NCBI GenBank assembly: GCA_029255685.2
Contig: CM055312.2
Span: 69,392,792-69,456,791 of the forward strand
Direction: 5' to 3'
From: Silene conica
Taxonomy: Eukaryota; Streptophyta; Magnoliopsida; Caryophyllales; Caryophyllaceae
Length of the DNA: 64,000 nucleotides
Numbering within the stretch: the stretch's first letter is position 1; each line of letters begins with the position of its first letter. The notes beneath the pieces are model-generated. The model ran no database searches and was not told the origin of the DNA. It saw nothing but the letters and a program-made list of their open reading frames with translations. Of the stretch, positions 47,751-58,470 are shown piece after piece. Made by a program: the position numbers and the translations under genes.

Positions 47751-48246
47751 TTCTTCCTCCAAAAATCCATGAAGAAATGTATTGTTGATATCAAGCTGGT
47801 GTAAGGGCCAATTCTTTATGGATGATATAGCTATCAATGCTCTCACAGTAGCAAATTTGTCAATAGGAAAAAAGGTGTGCTTGTAATCCTTAACCTTCAC
47901 TTGGTTGTACCCTTTTGTAACTAATCTAGCCTTGTGTCTCTCAATGCTTCCATCTGGTTTATACTTAATCTTATAAACCCATTCTAACTCAATTGCTTTA
48001 TATCCTTGAGGTAATTCTGTGAGAATCCATGTTTCATTATCTTCCAATGCTTGTAACTTTTTCCTCACGGCTTCCAACCACTAAGGATGTTTGTGTGCTT
48101 GATGATATGTTGCAGCATCTGATTCTTGAACCATGTTAGAAAAGCACTACTACAAAAAAGGCCTAAGACACCAATTATAAGACACCTGTTTTTTTTCTAA
48201 CAGATTTCTTAACGTAAGACACCAGTTATTTAATATAACAAGTTTG

Positions 48247-48500
48247 CAATGTTTAAATAAGAAACCTGTCCTTCAAAATCCGGTTTCCTATATTTTAATT
48301 TTCAGTTTATTTAATAACTAAGAAACCTGTCCTCCAAAATCCGGTTTCCTATATATTAATTTTCAATTTATTTAATAACTAAGAAACCTGTCCTCCAGAA
48401 TCCGGTTTCCTATATATTAATTTTCAATTTATTTAATAACTAAGAAACCTGTCTTCCAGAATCCGGTTTCCTATATATTAATTTACAATTTATTTCATAA
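48247..48500. repeat. 60-bp tandem repeat, about four copies
   Basis: Each copy reads AAGAAACCTGTCCTCCA-AATCCGGTTTCC followed by a TATATTAATTTTCAATTTAT spacer. The copies differ by a few bases. AAACCTG and CAGGTTT motifs recur through the CACTA element. Confidence 0.88.
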
Positions 48501-48638
48501 CTAATAAATATAAATTAATCTTAAATAATATATTGTTTAATTAATCCTACAAGATTCACCGAGTAATACATGCATACCTATATCTCTTAACTTAAATATA
48601 TCAAAGACACCGGGTGTAAATGAGAGTGGTGTCATAGA

Positions 48639-48880
48639 AGGGGCGAACCCACCTTAGAGCAAGGGGTAGCAGCCGCTACCCCAAACTTTAAAAAAAATGG
48701 TTTAAAAGACGGTTTTTTGCGACCCCAAATATTGATAAATATTAGATAATTAAATGTTATCCCAACAAATTTACAGTAAATATCTTGTGGCTCAATGGTA
48801 CAGCCATTAAATATCCTCCTTGTGGTCGTGGGTTCGAATCCCATTGCATGTATTGTTTTTTTAAAAAAAATGAACCATGT
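48639..48880 (+). mobile_element. Repeat with tRNA-like Pol III boxes, flanked by a 37-bp duplication
   Basis: A 242-bp insertion beginning AGGGGCGAACCC. It contains an A-box-like TGGCTCAATGGT (48788-48799) and a B box GGTTCGAATCC (48831-48841) about 43 bp apart, and ends in an A-rich tail. Both sides carry the same 37 bases (48602-48638 and 48881-48917). A related copy in the opposite orientation is at 53150-53517. It looks like a SINE. It is not a tRNA gene: no cloverleaf acceptor stem is evident. Confidence 0.7.
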
Positions 48881-49129
48881 CAAAGACACCGGGTGTAAAT
48901 GAGAGTGGTGTCATAGATATATGCCAAAGACACCGGACATAATTGATAACAGGTATAAGTCAAAGACACTAGTTATTAATAAAAACAAGTCTCTTTAATT
49001 GTTAGCTAAGATACCAGTTCCTCCAACAGGTTTCTTAACCAAAGACACCTATGACCTAGACACCTGTTATAAACAGGTGTCTAAGGCCTTTTTCAACAGG
49101 TTTCTTTGGTCTTTTTTGTAGTAGTGAAG

Positions 49130-52062
49130 GATGATATATATGAGGAATTAAAACCAGATAAATCTGTCAAGATTCTAGCACTTAAGGACAGAGAAACATC
49201 ATTGTTGGTATGTTGTGCATCATTTGGATGAGTAATATGATTCCGCACTGGTAGCTTGTCCCATATAAGGTATTTGTATATCAGTACGAGTGTCTTCTAT
49301 CCTTGGTACAACAGTGGATATAGGAGTATTGTTTGCAGAATTAACTGTCTCATCAACAATACTATCTTCTTCCCTGGAAACTGCCCGATCAGTATTAGTA
49401 ATTACATCCCCATTAGGAGTTGGAGCTTGCAATGGTACTTGATAATGGTCAGTACAAGGATAAGTCAGACTATCAGGTGTTGCAGAGACCTCCCCATTCT
49501 TAAGAGGAGTTGTTTGAGATTTAAAAGGAAATTCAGATTCTCTGAATATGACAGCCATGCTCACAAACACCTTGTGAGTATCCAAATCATACATTTTAAT
49601 TTGTAACCCTTTTGATATTATGGATATCCAACAAATATGCATTTTCTAGCTTTAGGTCCAAATTTGTCTTTGCTTGTGTTTGGCATGGTGGCATAACATA
49701 AACTGTCAAATACTCTTAGGTCTGAATAGGATGGTTCCTCTCCAAGAAGGACTTCAAAAGGAGTTTTTCCAATCTAAAATAGAGGTTGGCATTTTATTGA
49801 TCAAGCTGGTTGCTGCCAGAATGCAGTCTCCCCGAAATTTTGGTGGAAGGTTGGCATGAAATTTTAATGCCCTTGCAGTCTCAACCAAGTGTCGGTGCTT
49901 GCGTTCGACTCTTCCATTCTGTTGAGGCCTACCCACAACACTCTTTAGATGCACAATCCCCTTTTCTTGAAACAACTCATAACATGTTTGTTGAATGAAT
50001 TCAGTCTCATGATCACTTCTAATCTTCTTGACCTTTGTTTCAAATTGAGTTTCAACATATGCTAAGAAACTCTTGATAGTATTATGAACTTGGTATTGCT
50101 CTGAATCAAGAAAGTCCAATTGCTTCTAGAACAATCATCCACCATAGTCAGAAAGTATTTGGACCCATTTGTTGAAAGAGTTTTGTATGGTCCCCACAAG
50201 TCAATATGCAACAAGTCAAAAACATGATTGCCATGTGTTATACTCCGTGTGAAAGGTAAAATGTGATGTTTTGACATTACACATGTTTCACAAAAGAAGT
50301 TCTTACAGTTGAACTGTTTACAATCATCAATGTGTCTTAGTTTCTCACATGAACTATGTCCTAGTCTAGCATTGAAAAGCTTCAATTCACTAGACATGTT
50401 ACAGGACGAGAATTTATTGAAAGACTTAGCATCAGAACACTGTGTCCTAGTCTTTTGTTGTCTGAACCAGTAAAGATCTCTTTTTTTGTGTCCAGTTCCA
50501 AGAGTAACCTTACTTGAAAGGTCCTGGAACACACATCCAGTATGAGTAAAAATGACATTCAGCTTAGAATCTACTAACAATTTACCAATGGATAGAAGAT
50601 TTTTCTTAAAATCAGGAATAAGAAAGACATTCTTGAGTAAAATCTTATCTGTCAAATGAACATCCCCAATTTCATGAACAATCTTGATATTCCCATCAGG
50701 TAAGCCAACAAAGATGGGTTTTTCTAATGTTTTTGTATCATGTAATAATGATCTATTGAATGTCATATGGTCAGAAGCTCCGGTATAAACTCTCCAGTCA
50801 GATTTAGAAGTGGAATATCCAACATGATTAACAGCAGAAGTGATGATTTTACCTACAAAGCTAGTTGAGGCAAACTGAGCAGAAGAGCTAAAAGAAGTTT
50901 TGTTGCCTGTTGCAGATAAAACTTTTTGTAGAACAGTGTCCACCAGACCCTTTACCATGTCCTAGTCAAAAGATTGATGAGGAGAAGCGTCATCATCATC
51001 CAAAGGAGTCTGAAGTTGTGATGAATTTTCAGGATTGTCCACTACATCAACATTGTGCGCACCCCTTTGATAGACATTCTGGAAGGACCCCTTGGCTTGA
51101 GAGACACCTTTAGCATTGCTTTTACCTCTGTTGTTTCTGAGGAAAGCTTTGTATTTATAGCAGATGTCTGTATGTGACCTTTCTTACCACAAAAATCACA
51201 AGTTTTGAGCTTATAAAACTCTTCTCTGATATGTCCAGCATTGTCACAATAAGAACAGACTTTGACTTCTTCTTCTGAACCATCAGCACCCGTCTTTTGT
51301 CTCTTCCAAACATTCCCCTTGATACTGGCATAAACATTAGCTTCTGTCAGAACTTCAACAGCATCTGATATTTGTTTCTGACGCTCAACCTTATGGAGTA
51401 AAGAAAGTACCTTATTAAGAGGAGGTAATGACTCCATTGTCAGAACATTAGTCTTAACATTCTCATAAAGACAGATGTAGGCCCATAAGGAAATGTATTC
51501 ACTTCGAAGCAAACTCTCTGTCCACAATTATTTTGAGTAAAGAGCATGAACAAGCCTCAAGTGCACCAAAAGTGCATAAAGTAATAGGATCAAGGGAATC
51601 AATCCCTTCCCAAGATTTTTTGGGCTTGCTGTAATATTCAACAAGAGAAGAAATATCCTGCTTGATGTCACCAAGCTTCTTCTTGAGTTGATAGATCTCT
51701 AAACCATAACGATCATTCAACTCAGTCCACAACTCCTTATCACTAGAAGTATAGAGCAATGTCTCACGAATTTCCGGAATGATAGCAAATGAAATCCATT
51801 TGGAGACCAGAATATCGCATCGCTTCCACTGCTTATGACGCTTGTCTTTTTCATCAGGCATCTAGAAAGAACCGTCAACGAAACCTTGTTTATTCTTTGA
51901 TAGAAGAGAAAGATAAACCTCTCGTTTCCAGTGAACAAAATTATTGCAATTGAATAGATCAGTAATAAGACGAAGTTGAGGTTGATCAGAATGTGTGATA
52001 TACAGAGGATCATCATAAAGATCATAAGGATTCGTAACAGTAGTAATATGAGAAACAGGCAC
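49130..52062 (-). pseudogene. Copia gag, protease and integrase remains
   Basis: Minus-strand order: gag start at 52062 (MPVSHITTVTNPYDLYDD, then NFVHWKREV, the Copia N-terminal gag domain); a stop near 51862; the rest of gag (51861-51499); a frame shift to a knuckle region (CDFCGKKGH near 51190, CSYCDNAGHIREE near 51250); protease-like WRVYTGASDHMTF near 50780 (the catalytic Asp reads Tyr); pre-integrase FNARLGHSS; integrase HIDLWGPYKTL and DDCSR, continuing at 50119-49754 with VGRPQQNGRVERKHRH; then a connector to 49220. At least one stop and three frame changes make it non-functional. Confidence 0.88.
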
Positions 52063-52356
52063 GATGAAGATTGAAGAGGAATTTAATCAATCGAAGTACT
52101 GACCTAATTTTGGCGAAGAATCGAATCGCAATAGAAGAAATTAGGCAAAAAAGCTGGAAAAGGATAAACCTAATTTTAAGATTAGGAACAATCGAGAAAA
52201 TGATCGTTGTAAGAAAAGAAGTAGAATTTGAGCTAATTCAGCGAAGATGATCAATCGCGAAAGAGGAATTAGGCGAAATGATGAAGATAAGGATGCAGTA
52301 TCAAGAATTGTAATGGCGGAAGCGTAATATAGGATCGTAGTATGCGAATAATACCA

Positions 52357-52594
52357 TGTGAAGTTCCACTCTCAATCTCACTGAACCTCCATTGTTAGTA
52401 AAGCTTGGATAAGCTATAATGGAGTTTGTTATGGGAATCTTGTAGAGAGAGAAAGTAAATAGAATTGAATTTGTTATATTGAAATCAGTTAACTTAGTAT
52501 TAGTCTGTTACATTGCTTATATACTACTTTGTACACATTAACAAACTTTGTAACTAACTTGAGTAGACTAACTAACTATAGTTACAATCTCACA
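52357..52594 (-). repeat. Right (5') LTR of the minus-strand Copia
   Basis: 238 bp, TGTGAAGTTCCAC to AATCTCACA. The bases directly inside (minus strand TGGTATTATTCGC) share only TGGTAT with the usual tRNA-Met primer site, so the primer site is mutated or different. Confidence 0.92.
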
Positions 52595-52923
52595 CAAGTC
52601 TTGACAAAGTTTTAAGTAGAGTCTTGGAATTGGAAATCCAAGACTCAACTTAAGACTCTACAAAAGTCTTGACCCCACCTTTTTGTAAATGGCAACCAAT
52701 AAATGGCTATCATGTGTTAAAGTATTATTATTTTCCTTTTTATCTAAAATCTGATAAGAAAAGTGTAGTGAAAAAGTAGAGTCTGAGATGAGTTTGAGGG
52801 ATAATGTATATAGTCTAAGGTAAATTTGAAGTTGGTCTGAACAATAGAATAATAATAAAAGTTAGTGAAAAGCTGATGTGATAAAGTTTTAAGACTTTGG
52901 TGAGTCTTACTGATAATGTTACC

Positions 52924-53149
52924 TCAAGCATTGGTTAACAACAAAAACTTAAAACTAAGATATAGATGTGTGTGAGAATATCAAAGAATATATCGCGGTT
53001 TACTAGCAAACTATGCAATTTTGCAAACTCATCTAGAAACTAGAAAGTGAACAAATATAAATACATTGTCGTTAACTCGTTATCAATTTGTTGGTCAAAA
53101 TTATCGAATTGTTAGTTTTGCGTAAACATGAAATCGATAAGCTTTGAAA
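52924..53149. other. AT-rich spacer
   Basis: No gene, repeat or structure recognised. Confidence 0.5.
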
Positions 53150-53517
53150 ACATTGCCTTGTTTAGTTGTTTGGTACAATCGTGCAAGGCACCAAAAAATA
53201 TATCGTCGTTGCTTCGAACACGGGTCACCCGCGTGACAAGCGGGAATACTTACCAGTGTTACATTTTCGGGGTAGCAAAACAAAATTAAAAAGGTGAAAT
53301 GCTAGTGAGGGGATTCGAACCCGGGACACTTGGTTGGAAAACAAAAGTCTTTACCATTTAACCACAAGATATTTATTCTATATTTAATGAGATATTAGTA
53401 ATTTATCTACTATTCAATAATATTTGAGGTAGTAAAAACCGTCTTCTAAATCATGTTTTTTTAAGTTTGGGGTAGCGTCCGTCATCCCTTCCTACTACCT
53501 AGGTTCGCCCCTGCTAC
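53150..53517 (-). mobile_element. Second copy of the tRNA-box repeat
   Basis: Read on the minus strand it starts AGGGGCGAACCTAGG and continues with GCTACCCCAAACTTAAAAAAA and GAAGACGGTTTTT, matching the order of 48639-48730. It has an A-box-like TGGTTAAATGGT (inverse of 53353-53364) and B box GGTTCGAATCC (inverse of 53311-53321). It is longer at its 3' side than the other copy. The boundary at 53150 is approximate. Confidence 0.6.
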
Positions 53518-53643
53518 ACCAACATATCTGTTACATTATCTCGGCCTTGAGTTATAATGTATATAAACAAAAATGGCGGAGCAATACTTGATGATTACCC
53601 ATTTACCCTCACTTCCAATTTCCGAGACTCCAAACCTAAGCTT

Positions 53644-54220
53644 TTGGAGTGTTCGGAATAAACCGAACTGCAATAACCGAACTGAAAAATCGAAAAAACC
53701 GTACATTTTTAAGGTTCGATTAACCGAAGCGTTTTGACAAAGTGGTTCGGTGGACCGAACCGTTAAATTTATCATGGACAAGGTTCGGTTAAAGTTCGCA
53801 ATTTTGGAAAGGAGGTTAACCGAACCGAACCGTTTCACAAAAAAGTAAGCAAAAAATTAAAAAATTATATAAATTTTTTTTCTTTCGTTTAATTTTCTTA
53901 GTGTTTCTAATTTCAAAAATTGTTAAATTGATTAATATTAAAGTTTCGCTAATTAATTTTATCGTTGACTATAATATACAATAAAAATTTAATTAAATAA
54001 CTAGATAAAATTCACGAAAAGTAGAGAAAAAAAGTATATTTAGCATGTTTATAGGTTAACCGGTAACCGAACCGCAAAAAAACGTCTAAAGTGGTTAAAC
54101 GAACCGTATATAACCGTTAGGAACGGTGAGGTTTAGGTTCGATGTTTTGCCAAATCAAACCGTGTATGAAACGAATTAAATACGCGATTCGGTGACCCGA
54201 TCCGCGGATGAACACTCCTA
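53644..54220. mobile_element. Probable hAT-type MITE rich in AACCGAAC
   Basis: The ends TTGGAGTGTTCGG and GGATGAACACTCCTA form a short inverted repeat (GGAGTGTTC), with CTAAGCTT and CTAAACTA at the flanks as a poor 8-bp duplication (6 of 8). The interior holds many AACCGAAC/GTTCGGTT phrases that could fold back. No coding sequence. Confidence 0.55.
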
Positions 54221-54456
54221 CTAAACTACCCTACTAAGCTGTAATGCCTTACTCAACAAAAGTGGTACACATTTTTCAGTTATTGAAGTAAAGCTGTGAA
54301 ATGCTCTGTAGTCCTGTAGCAATATGAATATGTGCTACACATTTTCACACATTTTCCACTTCCATAGCTCATTAGTTAAACACTAACTAGCCAACTAAAA
54401 TGAATAAAAAGCTACATACATACAGTACACTCCATACCCCCATTTACTTGTTACGC

Positions 54457-54605
54457 CCCCTATTTTTATATTTATTCCCATTTTGCCCTTGCGACTTGTA
54501 TTTCGGTTATGGATTTCTGACGTTTGTTACGGCTAATTTATAAGACGGTTTTTGAGACGTTATTTTGAGACGGTATTTGAAACGGTTTTTGAGACGGTTG
54601 TTACA
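54457..54605 (+). repeat. Left terminal inverted repeat and GAGACGG subterminal repeats
   Basis: Inverse partner of about 59780-60041. Four or five TTTTGAGACGGT-like phrases lie between 54551 and 54605. In MULEs such subterminal regions hold the transposase-binding sites and promoter; the role here is by analogy only. Confidence 0.78.
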
Positions 54606-54848
54606 TCATTTATTACTACACTATTATTACTGCAACTTGCATCCAACTTGCATCCATTATTACTGCTACACTATCACACTCACTGCAACACTATCACACT
54701 CACTGCAAAGAACTGATTGCTACACTCAACTTACTACTACATTATCAAACTTATTGCTACACTCAACTTACTGCAACTTACTTGTACAACAACTTACTCC
54801 TACAACAACTTACTCCTACAACAACTTACTCCTACACAACCTTGAATA
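54606..54848 (+). repeat. Short tandem repeats in the MULE 5' leader
   Basis: Repeats such as CACACTCACTGCAA and ACAACTTACTCCTAC in tandem, low in G. The open frame that spans them is repeat-derived. Confidence 0.7.
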
Positions 54849-55123
54849 ATGAATTCTGGCGACGACAACGGTAGCGATTTTTTAATTATTTTTTTACTCT
54901 CGATAACGGTCAAGGATCGCAGTTTAACGAGGAATACTCCAACCAAGGACCGCAATTCAACAATGATTTTACTGCAAATCAACATTATCGTTATTACGAA
55001 GAACGTTGTTTTGATTCTACCGATAGCGGGTTTTTCCAAAATAATTATCACGACAGTGAGTTCGACAATCGCGGAGACGGTGATTACGCGTATGAAGAAT
55101 CAGAAGCTAATGAAACCGAGGAG

Positions 55124-55415
55124 GTAAGTCTGTCTTCCTTAATGTAATTTCTTAAACTTCGTGTACAATTTGTTTATAATCCGTGTAAGATTAAGAGCTT
55201 GGCCAAGCAATATCATGTAGGATTAAAGACGGAACTGAGTCATTGTTGTGTACAGTGTACGACATAACAAAGGCCATTTCATGTGGTTCACACGACAAAG
55301 CCAAGGCCATGTCGTGTAGACCACACGACATGGCATTGGCTGTGTCGTGTGAACCACATGACATGAGTATTTTTTGCAAATTTCAAGTAAATTTCCCGTT
55401 AATCTTCATTTTTAG
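55124..55415 (+). other. Intron 1 of the MULE transposase gene
   Basis: Starts GTAAGT after GAG GAG and ends CATTTTTAG before GCG TCG. Reading frame is preserved across the join. It contains the palindrome array 55269-55371. Confidence 0.7.
55269..55371. repeat. TCGTGTGGTCCACACGA palindrome array, left
   Basis: Alternating TCGTGTG and CACACGAC blocks joined by GWCC and by GGCCATGTC/GGCTGTGTC, so each unit is a near-perfect palindrome (for example TCGTGTAGACCACACGA). It is the partner of the larger array at 59237-59392 at the other end of the MULE. Confidence 0.88.
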
Positions 55416-57319
55416 GCGTCGAATGAAGGCCATGACGGAAGCGGTGAAGATTATAGCCATCACTTTGTCTTCAATAATACGTTCAATTCATTTGAGGAAG
55501 CATTTGATCAGTCAAATGAAGTTGCATATAAGTTGGGTTTTCACTTGGTAAAATTCAAGTATCAACCAAAGCACTATCCCCCGTATAATGTCGTCAAATG
55601 TGAGCGTCATGGAAAATACAGTAGTAGGGCTAAGGATCCCGCAAATCCGCAAAGGAAAACCTCCACAAAGCGGTTTGAGTGTCCATTTGATCTAAGAATG
55701 CTTAATGTTGCTAAGGGTTCTTGGGAAGTAAGACCGAAGTGTGGTATGCATAATCACCAATTTGGAAGCTATTTAGAGGGTCATAGACGTCGAGCTAAAC
55801 TTAATGACGAGTAGAAAGGTTTTCTCAAGGGTTCATGGCAATCTAAAATGAAACCCGGAAAGGTTAGAAATGCTTTCACGCGCAAATATCCCGATCAACC
55901 GGCTCCGGTAATTAAACAAGTATACAATCAGAATGCAAATTTCAGTGCTGAGGATAGGGAGGGTCGAAATAGTATACAATACATGTTACATCTAGCCGGT
56001 GAAGCCAACTATTTTCGAGAATTTACGAGGGATCCAGACACAAAAGCTCTCACAAACGTCTTTATGGCTCATCCCGAGGCCGTTAAAATGTTTAGAACGT
56101 GGCCTTATGTTATCTTGATCGATTCTACGTACAAGACAAATAAGTATGATCTGATACTGGTTGAGTGCGTAGGAGTGACACCGGTTGGTAACACTTTTCT
56201 TATTGTTTATGCCTTAATCAAGAAGGAAGATGACGTCGGTTATACATGGGTGTTGGAAACATTAAAGTCATTGTTAGAACCAGGTGTTAAACCAAATGTC
56301 ATTATCACTGATCATGAGGGAGGACTAATGAAAGCAATTCCACTTGTGTTCAACGAATCCCATCATTTGCTTTGTTTATGGCACATTTACAACGCTGTTG
56401 AGGCATATGCAACAAATTTAGCCAACAATGGTGTTTTCGGTAAATCGGTAGCCCACGGGGATTGGAAAAAGGTTGTCGAGGCTAAATCGTGGGAAGAATG
56501 TCAATGTAAGTGGGATAGCCTAAAAAAGAAGCACAAGAAACGTCCTCGTCTGATTACTTACCTTGAAGGTACATGGTGGAAACATATATATAAGTTTGGG
56601 AAATGTTCTACTGATTTGGTTATGCATTTTGGTAACACGTCCACCTCTCGTGTTGAATCTGCACATACTGTTTTGAAAATGTGGTTCGGATCAGCTTCAC
56701 TTGCATTGAATACTATATGGAAAAGGGATGATTTAATGATGCAGGGCCAACACATTGAAATTAGAAAGGCACTGGAAAATTCAATAAGCAAAACACTTGT
56801 CTCAAACACCTACTATGGGAGCATTTATTCAATGTTAAGTGGTAAAGTGTCGTCGAAAGCTGTTAGAGTAATGCAAATGGAGTTCATGGAGGGCACTAAT
56901 ATGGGTAATGACTTGTGGAATGATTGTTCACACAGTCTGGTATCCAGTCACAGGCTTCTGTGTGCCTGTATGTTACATAACATTATGGAAGGCAAATTTG
57001 AAAATACATTTAGATATGATACATAAATTTTGGTGCAGCTTAAGCTACACTAATCCTAGCCATTGTCGTACAAGTCAGAAGGATGTGTTGGAGAATATAT
57101 TTGAAGAAATTCGGAATGCCCGCCCTGAAGTGCAAAGGAATGTAATCGAGACGTTGTATAGTAAATTACATCCCGAGGATAAAGTTGTTGAAGAACCTGA
57201 AGTTGCAGCCACACGTCGTGGTCGACCCAAAAAGTCCAATACCCGTAATAAATCAGGTGTCGAACATGCACGACGAAGGAACCCGACTTCGAGTAACACA
57301 ACGAGTAGCGATGGTTCAG

Positions 57320-57414
57320 GTAAATAGTAATATTTTCAGTAAGTGAACAATTATTTATGCATTATATGGTTTCTAACAATTAATTAATTTATTTGTTGTT
57401 TGTTTCATACGTAG
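57320..57414 (+). other. Intron 2 of the MULE transposase gene
   Basis: GTAAAT...CATACGTAG, 95 bp, AT-rich. It separates the AT-hook region from the OTU domain; the flanking codons join in frame (a phase-1 intron by my reading). Confidence 0.7.
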
Positions 57415-58319
57415 GTTACGGGCCACCGCTTGATGTTAACTGGGATTGTATTACAAATATCCAGGATTCGTATTTATATAAGTACATACCGGAAGTGAGC
57501 CTTGATTTTTTTGGTGGTGTTTTTGACCCAGAGGGAGATGGACATTGCAGATTTCGGGTCATGTCGCACGCAAAAACAGGTACACAAAAAAATTGGCCAA
57601 AAATGAGACTTGCAGCAGTTAACGGGTTAAGGAACTCGTTACTCCATCCTTTTTGTTTTGTTGACGTCTACGGAACTTGCAAACGATTGCAATGGACGCA
57701 GCCACCAGTTGTCCCAAGGAAAATTGGATGGAAAACTGGGATTTGTTTAATTTCGCCACTCTTTTTAACTGGACAATATGTTGCGTGTGTACAACGTACG
57801 ACCAATACGAGACACCTGAATCAGCTACTTGGGAGAACTGCTGCACTTACCTCCCTTTAGATGCTGGACCAGGTGTTAGGGAGCCTTCAGGTATTCTATG
57901 GATCGGTTTTACAGGTAATCATTGGTTTCGGCTACGTATGCAACATGATTGTCCTATGCCTCCAGTACACCGCATGTGGGAAAGGTTCCGTCATTCCAAT
58001 GTAGGACACTATGAGGAAATATACACTGATAGGTTGATGCTTTGGTTGCAGTACGTATATGCCCATATCTCCCCACAACCATTTAACCGGAGACAGAACA
58101 ACTCTAGGGATGACCCATTTATTATATTGTAGAACGTAATCTAATCTTTTGTATTTGTCTTTATATTGTTTATTTAGTCTTTACGCATTTGGATAAGCCT
58201 TTTACATTGTAGAACATAATCTAATCTTTTTTATTTGTCTTTTTATAGTTTATTTACTCTTTATACATTTGTGTAACATATAACCAAAATAAAACAAATC
58301 ATGGACAACAAAGTGAAAT

Positions 58320-58470
58320 AACAAGTTCAACATCCTCCAAATGAAACAGAAGTTCAACAAACAGAAAGCAAAGTCAAATTACAAGTTCAACATCCTCTAA
58401 ATGAAGCAGAAGTTCAACAAACATAAAGCAAACAGAAGTGCAACAAACAAAAGTTCAACATCCTCCAAAT
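58320..58470. repeat. Tandem repeat between the two MULE genes
   Basis: Three copies of AAGTTCAACATCCTCCAAATG followed by RAACAGAAGTTCAACAAAC-type spacers. It lies between the convergent 3' ends of the two genes, just after a duplicated phrase GTAGAACRTAATCTAATCTTTT (58131 and 58207). Confidence 0.8.

Larger units (their letters stand above)
46919..48141 (-). pseudogene. Copia reverse transcriptase fragment interrupted by a MITE and an AT microsatellite
   Basis: On the minus strand the open part 48077-47760 shows the start of RT: LEDNETWILTELP, WVYKIKYKPDGSIERHKARLV, and QLDINNTFLHGFLEEEVY. Just after EEVY the codons dissolve into an AT microsatellite, then a hAT-type MITE (47092-47639) is inserted, and RT continues to 46919, where the gag-only element interrupts it before YVDD. 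Confidence 0.85.
48145..49126. mobile_element. CACTA-type non-autonomous transposon
   Basis: 982 bp. The ends are CACTACTACAAAAAAGGCC and the inverse-type TTTTTTGTAGTAGTG, flanked by a 3-bp duplication AAG (48142-48144, 49127-49129), as for En/Spm elements. Subterminal phrases such as AAGACACC and GGTGTCT recur. It contains a 60-bp tandem repeat and an inserted tRNA-like repeat, and no transposase. Confidence 0.92.
36318..52594 (-). mobile_element. Copia retrotransposon on the minus strand, carrying nested insertions
   Basis: Two 238-bp LTRs (36318-36555 and 52357-52594), each TGTGARGTTCCAC...TCTCACA, flanked by a perfect target duplication CAAGT (36313-36317, 52595-52599). Removing the gag-only element, the hAT-type and CACTA-type MITEs and their target duplications leaves about 5.3 kb, the normal size of a Copia element. 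The coding parts are broken. Confidence 0.95.
36232..52923. mobile_element. Probable MITE split by the 16-kb Copia element
   Basis: GGTAAGATTATTGGTGAG at 36232 and its diverged inverse CTTACTGATAATGTTACC ending at 52923 (14 of 18 positions match) would be the ends of a roughly 410-bp element once the Copia insertion (36318-52594 and one CAAGT copy) is removed. The interior is rich in AAGACTC/GAGTCTT inverted repeats. I found no clear target duplication, so the class is open. Confidence 0.4.
54849..58132 (+). pseudogene. MULE transposase fused to an OTU cysteine protease domain, broken
   Basis: Three exons by my reading: 54849-55123, 55416-57319, 57415-58132 (intron ends GTAAGT...TTTTAG and GTAAAT...CGTAG; both junctions keep frame with flanking coding). 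Exon 1 is acidic. Exon 2 begins with a FAR1-type zinc-binding domain (CERHGKYSS, CPFDLRM, MHNHQ), then the MULE DDE domain: LIDSTYKTNKY (Asp at 56121), VIITDHEGG (Asp at 56310), CLWHIYNAVE, SRVESAH (Glu at 56655), a SWIM-like HRLLCACML and an AT-hook RRGRPKK (57214-57234). Exon 3 is an OTU domain with GDGHCRFR (Cys codon 57546) and GNHWFRL (His codon 57920). Breaks: a frameshift in the T-rich part of exon 1, TAG at 55812, frameshifts near 56980-57000 and near 57690-57715. Family roles are DNA transposition and deubiquitinase-type cleavage; this copy is inactive. Confidence 0.86.

Noticed and set aside
48788..48860. A functional tRNA gene
   Set aside because: A and B boxes are present but no acceptor or anticodon stem can be formed convincingly; part of a dispersed repeat.
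53281..53370. A functional tRNA gene on the minus strand
   Set aside because: Same repeat family as 48639-48880; the box region continues into repeat sequence on both sides.
54565..54849. 94-aa frame in the MULE leader
   Set aside because: Made of short tandem repeats (CACTCACTGC, AACTTACTCC) with no coding features.
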